Shown here: positions 38,241 to 49,800 of the stretch, piece by piece
Position numbering within the stretch: the first letter of the stretch is position 1
Layout of the letters: every line of letters begins with the position of its first letter
NCBI GenBank assembly: GCA_013399115.1
Contig: VXAA01004204.1
Coordinates: 391,857-455,856, forward strand
Reading direction: 5' to 3'
Length of the DNA: 64,000 nt
From: Anseranas semipalmata
Taxonomy: Eukaryota > Chordata > Aves > Anseriformes > Anseranatidae
Notes under the pieces: generated by a model
The model's database searches: none
Told to the model about the DNA's origin: nothing
Seen by the model: only the letters and a program-made list of their open reading frames with translations
Made by a program: the position numbers and the translations under genes

Positions 38241-38492
38241 CTATTCTTTTTTTTTTTTTAGAGAATGTTGTCTATTTATTGGATTGTCAATGTTATCCTC
38301 TTTATCAATATCCTCCTTATTAATATCATTAACGATATCCTCCTTCTCAATATTTTTAACACTAATAATAAGGTTCTGGGTATATGAGTCAAATAAAACA
38401 AGGTCATTGGCTGTGCTAACACAGAGAACAAGACAATCCGTGATGTGAAGAGCACATACAACGTATAACAGAAGGAATATAATACATTTCAT
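38241..38492 (-). other. Candidate small open frame with signal-peptide-like start (unproven)
   Basis: This is an 83-codon minus-strand frame. The Met codon at 38490-38492 has an A at -3, a favourable translation context. Residues 1-24 have a Lys followed by a strongly hydrophobic core (IIFLLLYVVCAL), like a secretory signal, with Cys at 3, 13, 20 and 24. Residues 48-68 carry an acidic imperfect repeat (KEDI/KED type) produced by in-frame 15-bp tandem units. The C-terminus is lysine-rich because the frame runs into an A tract. Against it being a gene: there is no family I recognise, the length is ordinary for chance, and low-complexity DNA makes up part of the frame. I treat it as a lead, not an annotation. 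Confidence 0.15.
38295..38351 (+). repeat. Imperfect 15-bp minisatellite
   Basis: Units are ATCCTCTTTATCAAT (38295-38309), ATCCTCCTTATTAAT (38310-38324), a shortened 12-bp ATCATTAACGAT (38325-38336) and ATCCTCCTTCTCAAT (38337-38351). All unit lengths are multiples of three, so the minus-strand frame stays open across the array. Confidence 0.8.
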
Positions 38493-38788
38493 GGTATGTT
38501 AATGGCAAATGTTCTAGTAGGTTCACAGCCTATAGCAATATCCCCTTATTTATTGACAATGCTTCCATAGGAGAATTATGCTTAATTGGAAAAACTGAAA
38601 TAGAGAACATGTAAGGAGAGTCATGAGAACAGAAAGAAGTAGATGAGGTGAAAGACTGGGAGACTTGGGAACAGTAGGTGTGGGAGGGGGACAATACAAA
38701 GAGTTGAAGCAAAAAGCCCAGCAGACACATCACAGAAGCTCACTTTTGATTAATCTCTCATGCATGCACTTCCTGATTATTTTCAGAG

Positions 38789-38814
38789 TATTGTGGTTTT
38801 GTAAAACCACAATA
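38789..38814. repeat. 26-bp inverted repeat, 12-bp arms and 2-nt centre
   Basis: The left arm TATTGTGGTTTT (38789-38800) and right arm AAAACCACAATA (38803-38814) are perfectly complementary around a central GT. The arms contain TGTGGTTT/AAACCACA, which matches the RUNX-family consensus in both orientations. It could form a cruciform or act as a paired binding site. No direct evidence of function is present in the sequence. Confidence 0.85.
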
Positions 38815-40788
38815 TTTTGGGTCACAATCAAGAGTAATATAATAGCTGTTATGAGTAATTTGCATAAGGTATCTTTAGATGCAGAAAGTTAAAATCCTTT
38901 GTTTCTCCCTACAGTCAACAGAGAGAAAAAGTTTCCTTCAGTGAGCAGTTGAGCATAGATTTGAACTCTGGTGAAATCTCTCTTCCTACTGTTGATAGGG
39001 GCCCTGGGAAGGCAAGCCTAATGCTAGCCTTTTTGACTGCTTCCCAAGGCATCAAATTCAACCCTTTGTAAATTAAGCACAGTTTTTATCAAAGCTGGTG
39101 AGAATTCCTCACAAGTATAGCAAGAGAGTGTTTGACCAAGCATCTGAGAAACAGAAGGCATTAAAGCTTGCAAATGGAGCTCTGCTGACTGCCTTGCTTA
39201 TTTAAGACAGCAATGGCATGAAGAGCAGCTGTGTAGGCTCCATCACATTTCCCAGATAACATGCCTGAAATCTGGTCTGTAAGGATCGTCTCTGAACTTA
39301 TAATGTGATTTTTTATACTGACTGACCTTGAACATCCTCTATCAGCACTAACTCAGGCACCACTTGGCAATGGCTGTGGGTCTCGGTTTAAAGTGAAAAC
39401 AGTAAAATTACTGTATTTTTCAATGTAAAGTGAAATATGACCATTTTTGGCAGTCTAAGAAGGATGGAATAAGAATCACTTAGAGATTAGTGTTATCTGG
39501 GATGTGTGTTGGTTGCTGTTTAGTCATCTGTAAATAACATGGATACTCTAGTTCTGTAACATTTCTCTGCAGAAAGAGTACTCAGCTTGTACTTGATGTA
39601 TTAGCACAATACTCTGCCCCTCTTGATTCTCAGCTACTGAAGTTCTGGCACTAAACTGGTGCTACCTCACAGCCAGAGCTGTGCTTGGAAAGAAATAGAC
39701 CCAAGCTTGATCTGTTGCGACCAAACCTGAAAGTAGAGATGTGGGGCAGCCCATTCTGAAGAGAATCCAAGATGGTCTGTCTTATTTTGGGGGATAATTA
39801 AGGCTTAGTATCTTGTGTACCAGGTTACTGAGCATTACGCTTGACTAGCTCTGAATTTATTGGCATCAGTTAGTACTATCACAGGGATCTGCTTTCAGCG
39901 TTGTTTCATTCTACAGATGGTCCACTGTAGATTTAAATGTTTTTCTTGTCTATACAATGCTTGTTAAAAGCATCAGGAAATAGATAATACTACACTGGTT
40001 TCAGAATAGTTTGCATAGTGTGAATAGTTTGACCATAAAGTAAAAGAAATTATCTAGGGCAGGGAAAATCTCTGGTTCACACATCTACTCAAAGCTGGAT
40101 CATGATGAAACTATGGACAGCGCCATACTTGCATGTCCATGAAAACATCATAGAATTTCACCTCTGTAAACCAGTCTGCCCCAAATATCAGCATCAGGAC
40201 TAGGGTTTATTTTTTTCTGATATTTGGGGTTTTTGACACATTAGGTAGAGGGAGAACACAAAAATAGGGAAATATGATTTCAAAATTGCAACTATTACCA
40301 GCTGGATTTTAGAGTATATGTAATGTTTGAAAGTACATATAAAGTTTGAAACTCCTGTTACATTTAACAAATATAAACATTTTCCCCCAGATATCTTATA
40401 TTTCTTTTATTAAACAAAGTCATTATTAAGTGCATCTTGTGAAAAAGTTTTCACTCAAGCTATTTGAAAAATGCCAGCCTTCAGCATTTTGTTTGATGGT
40501 GATCATCAAAAAGCCATGGTAGAAAGACTTATGTGAATGTAAGCCCCTAAAAATTATAGCTGAAAGACAAAAAAATCAAGTTTTCCTGTCTGACTTCTGA
40601 TGAACAGAGCTGGTGAGGTTCTAGAGTCCTGAAGCTGTAGCTGGCACAGAAAATCAGATATTCAGGTAATATTAAAGCCTCTGCATAATGTTATCTCATT
40701 CATAGTGCTACCATTTCAGTGTTTTGTTTTGTGCAGAGAAGGAACACACATTGCCAACAGTTCATTCAGTCAAACTGGTTGTGGTTTT

Positions 40789-40850
40789 GTTGTTGTTGTT
40801 GGTAGTGGTGTGTGTGTGTGTTTGTGTGTGTTTGCTTGTTTGTTTGTTTT
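40789..40850 (+). repeat. Composite (GTT)4 / (GT)n / (TTTG)n microsatellite
   Basis: GTT triplets, then GT dinucleotides at about 40808-40820, then TTTG-type units up to 40850. It is a G/T-only tract except for a few bases. Confidence 0.85.
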
Positions 40851-41499
40851 TTAGGCATACAGGTCCTGGTTCTGCAATGATCTCTACACAAGCAGATGCC
40901 AGCACAAAGCCCTGGAAATTTATGTAAGGCTGCTTATGCAGGCAATCCGTCTGTGTGGACTTAATTGCAGTAATAGGGCCATATGTTGATGTAAAACCAT
41001 TCATGGAACTCCTATTCATGTTCATGTCAGATGGAGGGCAATGAGCCATTATCCTCAAATCTAAAACTTTGACATTTAGTCCAAATAGCTTCAGTCTATT
41101 CCTTGTCATTGACATTTTCTTCTTTATAGGAGAGTATAGGTGCCATCTTACCATGGTACTTGTAAATGGTAGTTTCAAAAACTTGTGTTTCTTGTACCTG
41201 TACTACCACTTTTTCATTTGAAGTACTAAATTCTGACTTCTCTGCCTCTGCCAGAAGCTTTGTCCCTTGGGAAATACTTTTTAAATGTAAATGAGCTATC
41301 AGATATATCATGTCTTTCAACAGAAGTATGCTGTGCACTTATGAACAAAAGATGGTGCATCGGAGAGCAAAGACAATGCTGTTATTTAATTATTAGAATG
41401 AGTAGAAACTAACTTAGATTTTTGACTGATTTTCTACTCTTCTGCGTATATATAGGCAGAGTGAAAAAAAGTTTTGATATTCATCAACATTTACGTTTT

Positions 41500-41526
41500 T
41501 TATTATTATTATTTTATTATTATTTT
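41500..41526 (+). repeat. (TTA)n / TTTTA tract
   Basis: TTA triplets are interrupted once by a TTTTA unit. The frame read through it at 41474-41881 begins with Tyr/Ile-rich low-complexity residues that come from this tract. Confidence 0.8.
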
Positions 41527-42266
41527 TAACATTAATACTTGCAGTAGTTATTTTGGTAGGTATCAGCTTAATACATTTTCCAGACACAGGTACAGACCAT
41601 TATATACTTTATTAGTACATTTTGAAAAAAACAATTGCAAGCATGATGATGAATGCTTCTCCTCCATTGTCAGAAGCTTTGAAGACTGTGCATCTCCTTT
41701 TACAGCATATCAGCATGTTAAAATACAAAACCATCCACATTTATCAGTTCTCATTTCACAAAGCTCTTTGAGCATCCATTATGAAGTGCATATAGAATTT
41801 AAAGAGTTGCTGATAGTGTATGGATTCTCTATAAAGGGCAATTCTCTTAGAATATGCTATAGTTTCTGTTTCTTGTCATGATGATTTTAGAACAGCTTGC
41901 ATAAAAAATCTACTGCTTGTTGCTGCTGAGTTCAGCTCTTCCCACTTCTTTTTTATCACCTGGTGACATAAACCTTTTTTAAAAAATGTCATAATCTCCA
42001 TGGCAAATAATCATAATATCATGAAGACATAGTTTATGTGGCTTCACTTTCTGAAACTTGCATTATGTGTAGGATTGGAACTTATGTGCCCTGAAGGAAC
42101 CTTTTCACAACTAGGAGCTTATTTTTCCTTGAAATGTGCTTTGGGTTAGTTTTACCTTCACTGGTGTTTAATTATTCTAACAAATGTTACAATGAATGAA
42201 CCCACTACATGTGCAGATCACTGGTAGCCAATGGGAACAAAGAATTAATTATGTGACCTTTAATTT

Positions 42267-42286
42267 AAACAAACAAACAAACAAAC
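42267..42286 (+). repeat. (AAAC)5 short tandem repeat
   Basis: Five AAAC tetramers are followed by an A run. Confidence 0.85.
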
Positions 42287-43725
42287 AAAAACCTAAGAAA
42301 TCTAGAGAGGACAAAACCAACTGGTTTTCACGTTGCTTTCATGAAAGTAGCACGTTTACATTGATAAAGATGCTCACAGTTAGAATACATTTTAGGATGT
42401 TTATCTAGAAATAATGTTTGTGCATAATACTAAATGAACCAAACAGGAATTCTGTGTTTCAGTGTATTGTTGTAGCTAATCATTTTAGCAAAACCCCTGA
42501 GGTGTCTTTGTTTCTGAGACAGAATGAAATAAACCAAAATAAACAACCGTCTGGTGCAATAAGCAACTGTCTTGCTTATTGCAATTGTGTGGGTGTACCG
42601 TCAGACTGTAAAATAGCTCAACCACCTTTAATGCTTAAATTTGGCTGTGCCAGATGACAAAAAAATCAGCACTTGTCAGCCTCCTAATTAAAAAAAAAAA
42701 CAATTGTGCATATATAGAAATCTGAAAATTTCAGTGGAACATGTGTCCAGCCATGCACAGAGAGACAACTACGTACTTGTTTGTTTTAATCCCAGGCTAC
42801 ATTCTGCCACTTAGATCATTTACAGAGAAAGTTTATGTTCTACCAGTCCTCGCTGATGGTCATATCACCCTCCACTGGTCAGGTCTCCAGAGGAGATTAA
42901 GTGCTGCATTTAATTGTGTTAAAAAACATTTTTAACAGTTCTCTAGAGTATGTGTGAAGTATCTAATGCTCATGGCTGCCATCTGCAGCGTGTCAAGCTG
43001 CGTGGGGAGTGTCAGAACAGTAACGGCAGGAGATATGGAATAGTCTCTGGAGGAGAATGCTGCTAACAACTTTTACAGATCTTTGAAGTATCTGCCTGAG
43101 GCGATAGCATATTGGAGTGTGTCACTGAAGATAGGTGTTACACACACAGTGGAGAGGCCAGACTGCCAGGCTGTACCAAGGAACTGTGCCCTTTTTGGTC
43201 TGATGTCCCACAGCATCGGTGCTGCATCCCAGCTCCTCCCTCACTCTCTGAAGTATAGTGTGCCAGACAGCTGCCCATCCAGCCAACAAGCTTGGGCTGG
43301 TATGTGTGGTGACAGAAAAGGAGAGATCTGTAGGGACTGACCTGCAGACAGGACAATGGGAATAGGAGTTGGGATTCTGTAGTGTAAATCCCATAATCTG
43401 TGTGTGAGGTTCAAGGGGGGTGGGCTTGCTGTCTCAGAGGCAAAAAGCAGCTTACCCCCATCCAGATACCCTCATCATGTGTTGGTTTACACTGGTGTCT
43501 GAACTGTGCATTCAGGACTCATGCAATACAAGTACACAAATAACTGTACTTTTCATGTATCCTGCATGCTGTGTGTGTGAGTGTCTTCAGGTAACCTCCA
43601 CAGAGAAACCTCTCTCAAACTAGTCTAGACACTAGATCTCTCTTTCATCTTTATAGAGCCCTCCAACAGCCATAAGCTTGGTCCTAAATGAGGTTTGAAG
43701 GATAGATTTTAGTCTAGATGTTGCC

Positions 43726-43825
43726 TTGCCTTGCCTTTCTCCTTGCCTTGCCTTTCGCCTTTTCCTTTTCCTTTTCCTTTTCCTTTTCCTTTTCCTTTTC
43801 CTTTTCCTTTTCCTTTTCCTTTTCC
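43726..43825 (+). repeat. 17-bp duplication followed by (TTTTCC)11
   Basis: Two copies of a TTGCCTTGCCTTTCTCC unit (43726-43742 and 43743-43759, one mismatch) run directly into eleven exact TTTTCC hexamers at 43760-43825. The hexamer array is a pure pyrimidine mirror repeat on the plus strand, a sequence class known to form intramolecular triplex (H-DNA). The minus strand reads AAAAGG and yields an artefactual Lys-Arg frame. Confidence 0.95.
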
Positions 43826-46800
43826 ATAGAGAATTCCACATCTTTCAAAATGCTGAGATCAGTGGCCTCTTACAATCAGGGCATTTCCTGAAAGCAATGG
43901 TTTGATCCTTAATGACTTTGAACGAGGGGACTCCAGCTGAGACTGTTTGACTACCTAGGGGGAAGAGGCACTGAACTCTGCATTGTCAGGATCAGGCCTT
44001 AGATAATTGGCTGGTTGCCTGAAGGTTTGTGTTACGTTTTGATACTGTTCCTGCTGATTTCCTTGACCTCATTGCTCTCTTTTTGTAGTATCACCAAATG
44101 TGCAATTTGGCTCATTTACTTATAAAGCATAATGTGGACTAATGATAGAATGGTCCTTTTTTCTTCTTCTGTAAAAACAGAACAAGCAGCTGGAAAGTAG
44201 GTAAATGCTCCTCAGGGTGTCTACAGTTACACAGCTGAGAAGCACTGCTGGCCCTCACGTCACTCCAACTGTCACAGCTGTATGCTCCACTAATGAAAAA
44301 AACAAATGCTCTTTCCTTCCACTGTTACCCTCTGGAATAAGAGAAGGATATTGGAGATAGTGTTAAAATGACTACTGTGTCTTTAAAGCTTTTGTTATGC
44401 TGAAAGCTGATGAGTGTTTGCAATTTCAAAGCACTTTTTGAGTGTCTAACCAATGAAAGAGAGATTTTTAATTCTACATTTAGAACACAAAGCCCGCCTA
44501 AGCAATTTAATTCATTTTATAGCTTTTCTGAAACAGTTGCAATCTGTGTGACAGGTGGGTGGATAGCAAGAAAAATTGTTGGGGAATTTTTCTGTTACAG
44601 CTCAGACTGTTTTGTAGTCTCTGCTTGCAGTTTATTGCAGAGACGATTCTCGAAGATCTAGTAAGACAAGATTTTTTGTTTGTTTGTTTTTGGTATTTAA
44701 TTTAGCAATTGTCGTCATTCACCCAGGATGAATTCTAAACACTTTTTGAGAATGCTGTGGCCTTAGCTACTTTTAAGTCCCAATGGATGGCACTGGATGT
44801 TGGTGCCACTTGGTAAGACTAAGCACATGAGAGAAATGTGGTGAGGGAATTACATCTAGCTGGGCAATTTTCACAAATGTCTGACGCCAGGAGAAGGCAC
44901 TATTACTACTTTCTGGTTGGCTTTCTGGACATCAAAGAGGGCCAAATACTAAGAAGCATTGCAGCAAAAACCCCAGTCTCAGAAGTCACTGAGTATGCAA
45001 GTAGGCAGCAACGCTTCAGTAGCTTGTCTTGGCTGGTCTATGCCAGAACACTCATGGGTGTCATATCTAGTTTGGAAAAACTGTTGTCAAATACGTTTAG
45101 AACCAAGCCAGGATTTTCAGCATTAGAAACCATTCTCTTCCACTATATGAATCAACCGTGCTGCAAGACAGGTATACAAGACCTGTCTAAACTTGCTAGC
45201 TTGGACTGCAGATGTCTCAGCAAAGGGAGCTAATGCAAGATGCAGAACCTGCTTGAGAAGCAGAATAGATACTTGGGGAGACAGAATGAGCAAACACCAG
45301 CGTTACAGCTGCACTGTAAGAATGAGCGTAGCATGCCAACCAAAGATCCAGTTTGTTTGGTGTCTATCTTAGCCAGTGGCCAAAGTTTTTAGGGATAAAT
45401 CATAGAAAGGCTTAGACAAAGAGGTCTTGTTTTCTTTGATTGTTTTCTAAGCTGAAGATCTCTAACAAGATTAGATATTTCTCATTCTGATGCCATTTCA
45501 TACATTAGATAATCATTATTGCCTTCTGTGAATCTTTTTGAGATGCAAACCAGAACAGCATTTTCCAAGATGCTATTATACCACAGGTTTTGCACTGTGG
45601 CACAAAGCTTTGTTTTGTTATCTATTCCTTTTCTAATAACACCTTATTTTCAATTTGCTTTTGTGCCTATCATCTGGCTGCCAGGTCCAAAGCTAGCTAG
45701 AGTACAGCTAAGATGGAAGCAGCTGTGTTACTGTGGTAGTTTGGATACAATACTGCTAGACTACCGTATTGCTAATTTCCTTATGTGGAATTCAGTTCAA
45801 CTCTTCAGCTTCTGTTTAGGCCAAAAACTTCTGGTTTATACTAGCTGGCAAGATGGCACGTCTTTTATTTCAAAGGCTAAAATGATCTGTCCCTATATTC
45901 ATATAATGGTTAACACCAAGGACTGACTGGGTCAGGGCTTATAGTGAGTCTTTACAGCTACAGCTAAACTGCAGACCACAGAATGGACAAGAACAGATTC
46001 CAGACTTCTTGATGAGTTATATCAGGAGGGAAAAAATTTCTACACAGATGTTTTTGTGTATTACGTGTAAATCTTGCAGAATACTTTGGTGTTCTTGAAG
46101 TTGCTTTGCAGCAGAATACAGTATCTTTGTAGCACTAGACACTATTTTTAAGTGCCTACTTAAAGTTTTCATCCATGTATATATGTTTCAAATTGCAAAT
46201 CGTTTAAGATGCAGATTTCAACCACTACCTATTTCTTAAAATGCAAGTGAATTATCTGGTTAATGTTGATAAGTAGCAGAGCTTGAAGCAGTAGAAGTCT
46301 ATATACCGTAGCTAGGTTTTTATAGTATCAGAATATTTTTTTTCTTTATTACATTTTACAGAGATTTACTCTGTCTTTGTAAAAACAGGATGAGATTTCT
46401 AGCTCTCCACAACCTGCCAGCAGATAGCAACATTTCTGAGGGTAAATAAAATGCAGTTACTTAGTCTCACATGGATACACAACTGTATAGAACTTTTTCT
46501 TGTACCCTTCCTGATACAAAGCTCTTCAAATTCAGAAACAGATAGCTGCCCGGTTATGGTTGTCTTTTATACTGGATCACTAAAGAGAGTGGACTGCTCT
46601 GAATAGCTAGTTCTTTCTCACATCAGATGAGTGTTCTTAATTTTCATCATCACTTACTTCATTTTCCTTTTCTTTTGCATCAGAGAAAAGTGAAGTTATT
46701 CTAGGTATAACAGTGTATGGTTGGCTTATTCCATAGCTGATGTCCTGCTAATAGCTCGTAACTAATACAATTGGTTCACTGACATTGTCTGGAGCTTTGT

Positions 46801-49800
46801 AAGGAAAAGCCCTGCACGATGTTAGTTGATTTTAAGAAAACAGACTGTTTTTTGATCTGGATCCCAAAAGACAGGGACGAATGCCCAGATCTGGGGGTTC
46901 TGATTTGAAGGAGGGAAATCTGAAGAGGCTCTATTTAAAACTCCATTCTTGTGCTATTTTCAGTCCTTTGATTAGCTGGTTACAGACTTGACTGACCAAG
47001 GAAACAGGTGGGCTAAGTGCATTTCCTATTGGTTTTCTTATTGTTTGGATAGCTTGACCTATTTCTTTCATCCTTTTTTCAACAGTTTAAGCTTGACTAA
47101 TTGAATGGCAGTATTGGCCACCAGCAATATATAGGAGCTTTTAAGATTTTTCATTGCTGGTACTTGGTCCTTTATCCATCTATCTTTATAGATACAAATG
47201 GATCAGGCCTTAGATAACAATACAAAGATACATTTTTATGAAAAAAAAAATCTATATAAGGATTGGAATTGTGAAATTACACATAACATACAACAAAATT
47301 CTTTTCTAGCACTACAAATTACAAATGAAGTATAATATCATTCTCTGCTTCTCTAATAGAAAGTATAATACCAGCTTATTGAAGTGAGCCCTCAATATTG
47401 CAAGTCTTCGGTTAGTCTTTGAATAGAACGCAGTGAGTCAGACTCAGTTATGTTTGGAACAAAGAGATTTGATTACTCAACCAAAGGCCTCTAGCTTTTA
47501 ACTCAATACCATAATTTTGATTCTGCACTTGCAGTGATCACTATAAATATTGCTGCAGAGTTTAGTCTGCAAAAAGTCTTGTCAGGAAACAATTACAAAA
47601 GGCCAGCTTCAGACTTGGCATAATTAAATGGAGTGAAACTACACCAATGATGCATTTGGCTCAAGATTACACTGAAGTTTAAATAAAAATATCAAGTGTG
47701 CAACTGTTTCTAATTATCTAAGAACAATAAAATTGTACGGGTGGGCATTTCTAGAAACTATTAAGGACTCATGATTGCACTAGAAACCCAGAAATCATCC
47801 ATTGAAATAGGCTGAATATTCCAGATTTCACATTTTTTCCCTCCATAGTTCCCTACACCATACAGATTTCCACACTTTTAGCTATTATGACAGGCAGAGG
47901 AGATGTAAGTTTCTATTTTGTGATTGGACTAATGCTCTCCTATTTTGCTACCAGATTCCTTTATGTTCCTGTACATATCCCAAAGTTATTACAGCTCTCA
48001 GTATTGCAAACACTGCGGTCTGAGAAATCTGGAGCAAGTGCAGATTTCAGTGCTAGAGGAATGCTTGCCAGAGGAGGGAGAATACCATCATTATTGTATC
48101 CAATATTAGGTACTTTCTATGTACAGACACAGTGGAGCTAGAACTTGCCTATGAAGTTGGAAGACTAAGGAAGCCCTTGGCCTCCCAGTCTGTGGAGTTC
48201 ACAGATATTTCTCCATTTATTTTGCTAGGAAAAGGAGGAAAGGGATGATTTGGTAGTACGTTCATAGTACGCCTATTGGAGTATGCATAGACAGTGACCA
48301 TAATAGTATTTTTTGGCAATAAGAACGTATGGAAACCTACCTGAAAATGCACGTGCTCATTTCTTTTTCTTACATAACATAAGCTCTCCTGCTTTCCAGT
48401 AACCATTTCCTATCAGGCTGAATGGGTGTGCCAAGGTAACTGTATAAAAAGCTTAAGGATTCATTCAGCCGGAGAGGTGTCAGACCATCCACAGAGCTTG
48501 CTGCTGACTCCCTCAGCAGGGTGACTAGTTTGCAGCCTGTTCTGCAGCCTCTTGCTGCAGACTATTCTGGGCATCAGCTGAAAGCTACAGATGCTGTTGC
48601 GCTTCCAGGAACATAAAACATAGGTGCACTTAACCACAGCTTCTAAGTTCTTCTGTGAAGCTGTGCCAAGATGTAAATACCACTTTGTGAACTAGGGACC
48701 AAGGGCATGGAAACTAGGGTATAATGAACATGGTATTCAGCTCATTTAGTAGATTATAGGAGCTATCCAACAGTGACCAAGAACAATAAACAATTGAGTT
48801 TTATTAGACTTTTTAGGGTTTCTAAACTCTAGTAGAATATTTGGTGTGGATTACACTTCCATTCTGTGCATGCTTTTAATTTGAAGACTCACTGCTTCCT
48901 GGTGGTAATGTAATTATGCCCAGTGAGGAGTAAAAATTGAAAGCACACATTGTGTGGGGAATATTAATTGCATGAAAGATTAACAAAGACCATAATAAAT
49001 GAGAAAGATAGCTTGGCAGGAATTTCTTGGATTAAGCAGCTAAATGTGCTCAACTATAGCTCTAATTGTAGGGTATTCACTATTTCAGGAAATATGACAT
49101 ATGTGAGATTGTAACTTTTCCTCAGAGAAGCCTTGAAAATATTTTGTTTATGTTTAAACAGCTGGCCTTATATCCATATATTAATATGCCATCAATTTAA
49201 AAAGGGACCTAAGTCTTAGGATGGCTGTATCTGCTAAATTCAATTCTCTGCTCAGAAAGAAACAAAAAAAATGTTTTCTTTGGTCATGCTGACATGTTTC
49301 AAGGAAGTTGATGTAAATAGCTCTAATTATCACAGACTTTGAAGTTTTGTAAGCCATATTGGAAATGAATATGAAGTAGTACAGCAACAGTGAGATTTTT
49401 GAGGATTAATTGTTAGATGAGGTAAGAGGGAAGCAAATATATAGATTCACAGCAAAGTAAATGTGCAAATTTGAGTTGTGTGAAAGTGATAAATACAATT
49501 ATTATTCTCCTCTTGACTGTTCATTTATAAACTTAACTTACTAAGGGTTTTATATGCAATTTTAATTAGTCTTTTTCTTAATGTCTCTAGTTTTCAAAAC
49601 ACAGCAAATTCTTCTGCTAAATATAGTGGAAAATAAATGCTGAATCATTTACTAAACACTGAAACTGGAACTTTTTCCACCACTTACGTGTGCAAAACAG
49701 TGTAACTGCTCACAGATCATATGTTGCCTATGTGTATACATACATGCGTGGATATTGGAGTGCAGCCCAAATACCATTTACTAATCTTATTATTTTAAGG

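Larger units (their letters stand above)
38352..43725. other. Unique non-coding DNA with simple repeats
   Basis: No recognisable gene is seen, apart from the upstream end of the minus-strand candidate frame described at 38241-38492. A 26-bp near-perfect palindrome lies at 38789-38814. A GTT/GT/TTTG composite lies at 40789-40850, (TTA)n at 41500-41526 and (AAAC)5 at 42267-42286. The longest frames of the window lie here: minus 40762-41178 (138 codons) and plus 41474-41881 (135 codons). Each runs into one of these microsatellites and shows no domain, so I judge them chance frames. Confidence 0.55.

Noticed and set aside
40762..41178. The longest frame of the window, 138 codons on the minus strand
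   Set aside because: Its C-terminal part is the GT/GTT microsatellite read as Thr-His and Asn-rich residues. The rest has no motif I recognise.
41474..41881. A 135-codon plus-strand frame with a hydrophobic, Tyr/Ile-rich start resembling a membrane segment
   Set aside because: The start is the translation of the TTA repeat at 41500-41526, and the rest shows no family signature.
43632..43841. Minus-strand 69-codon frame with a Lys-Arg array resembling a nuclear localisation signal
   Set aside because: The array is the direct translation of the (AAAAGG)n microsatellite and has no gene context.
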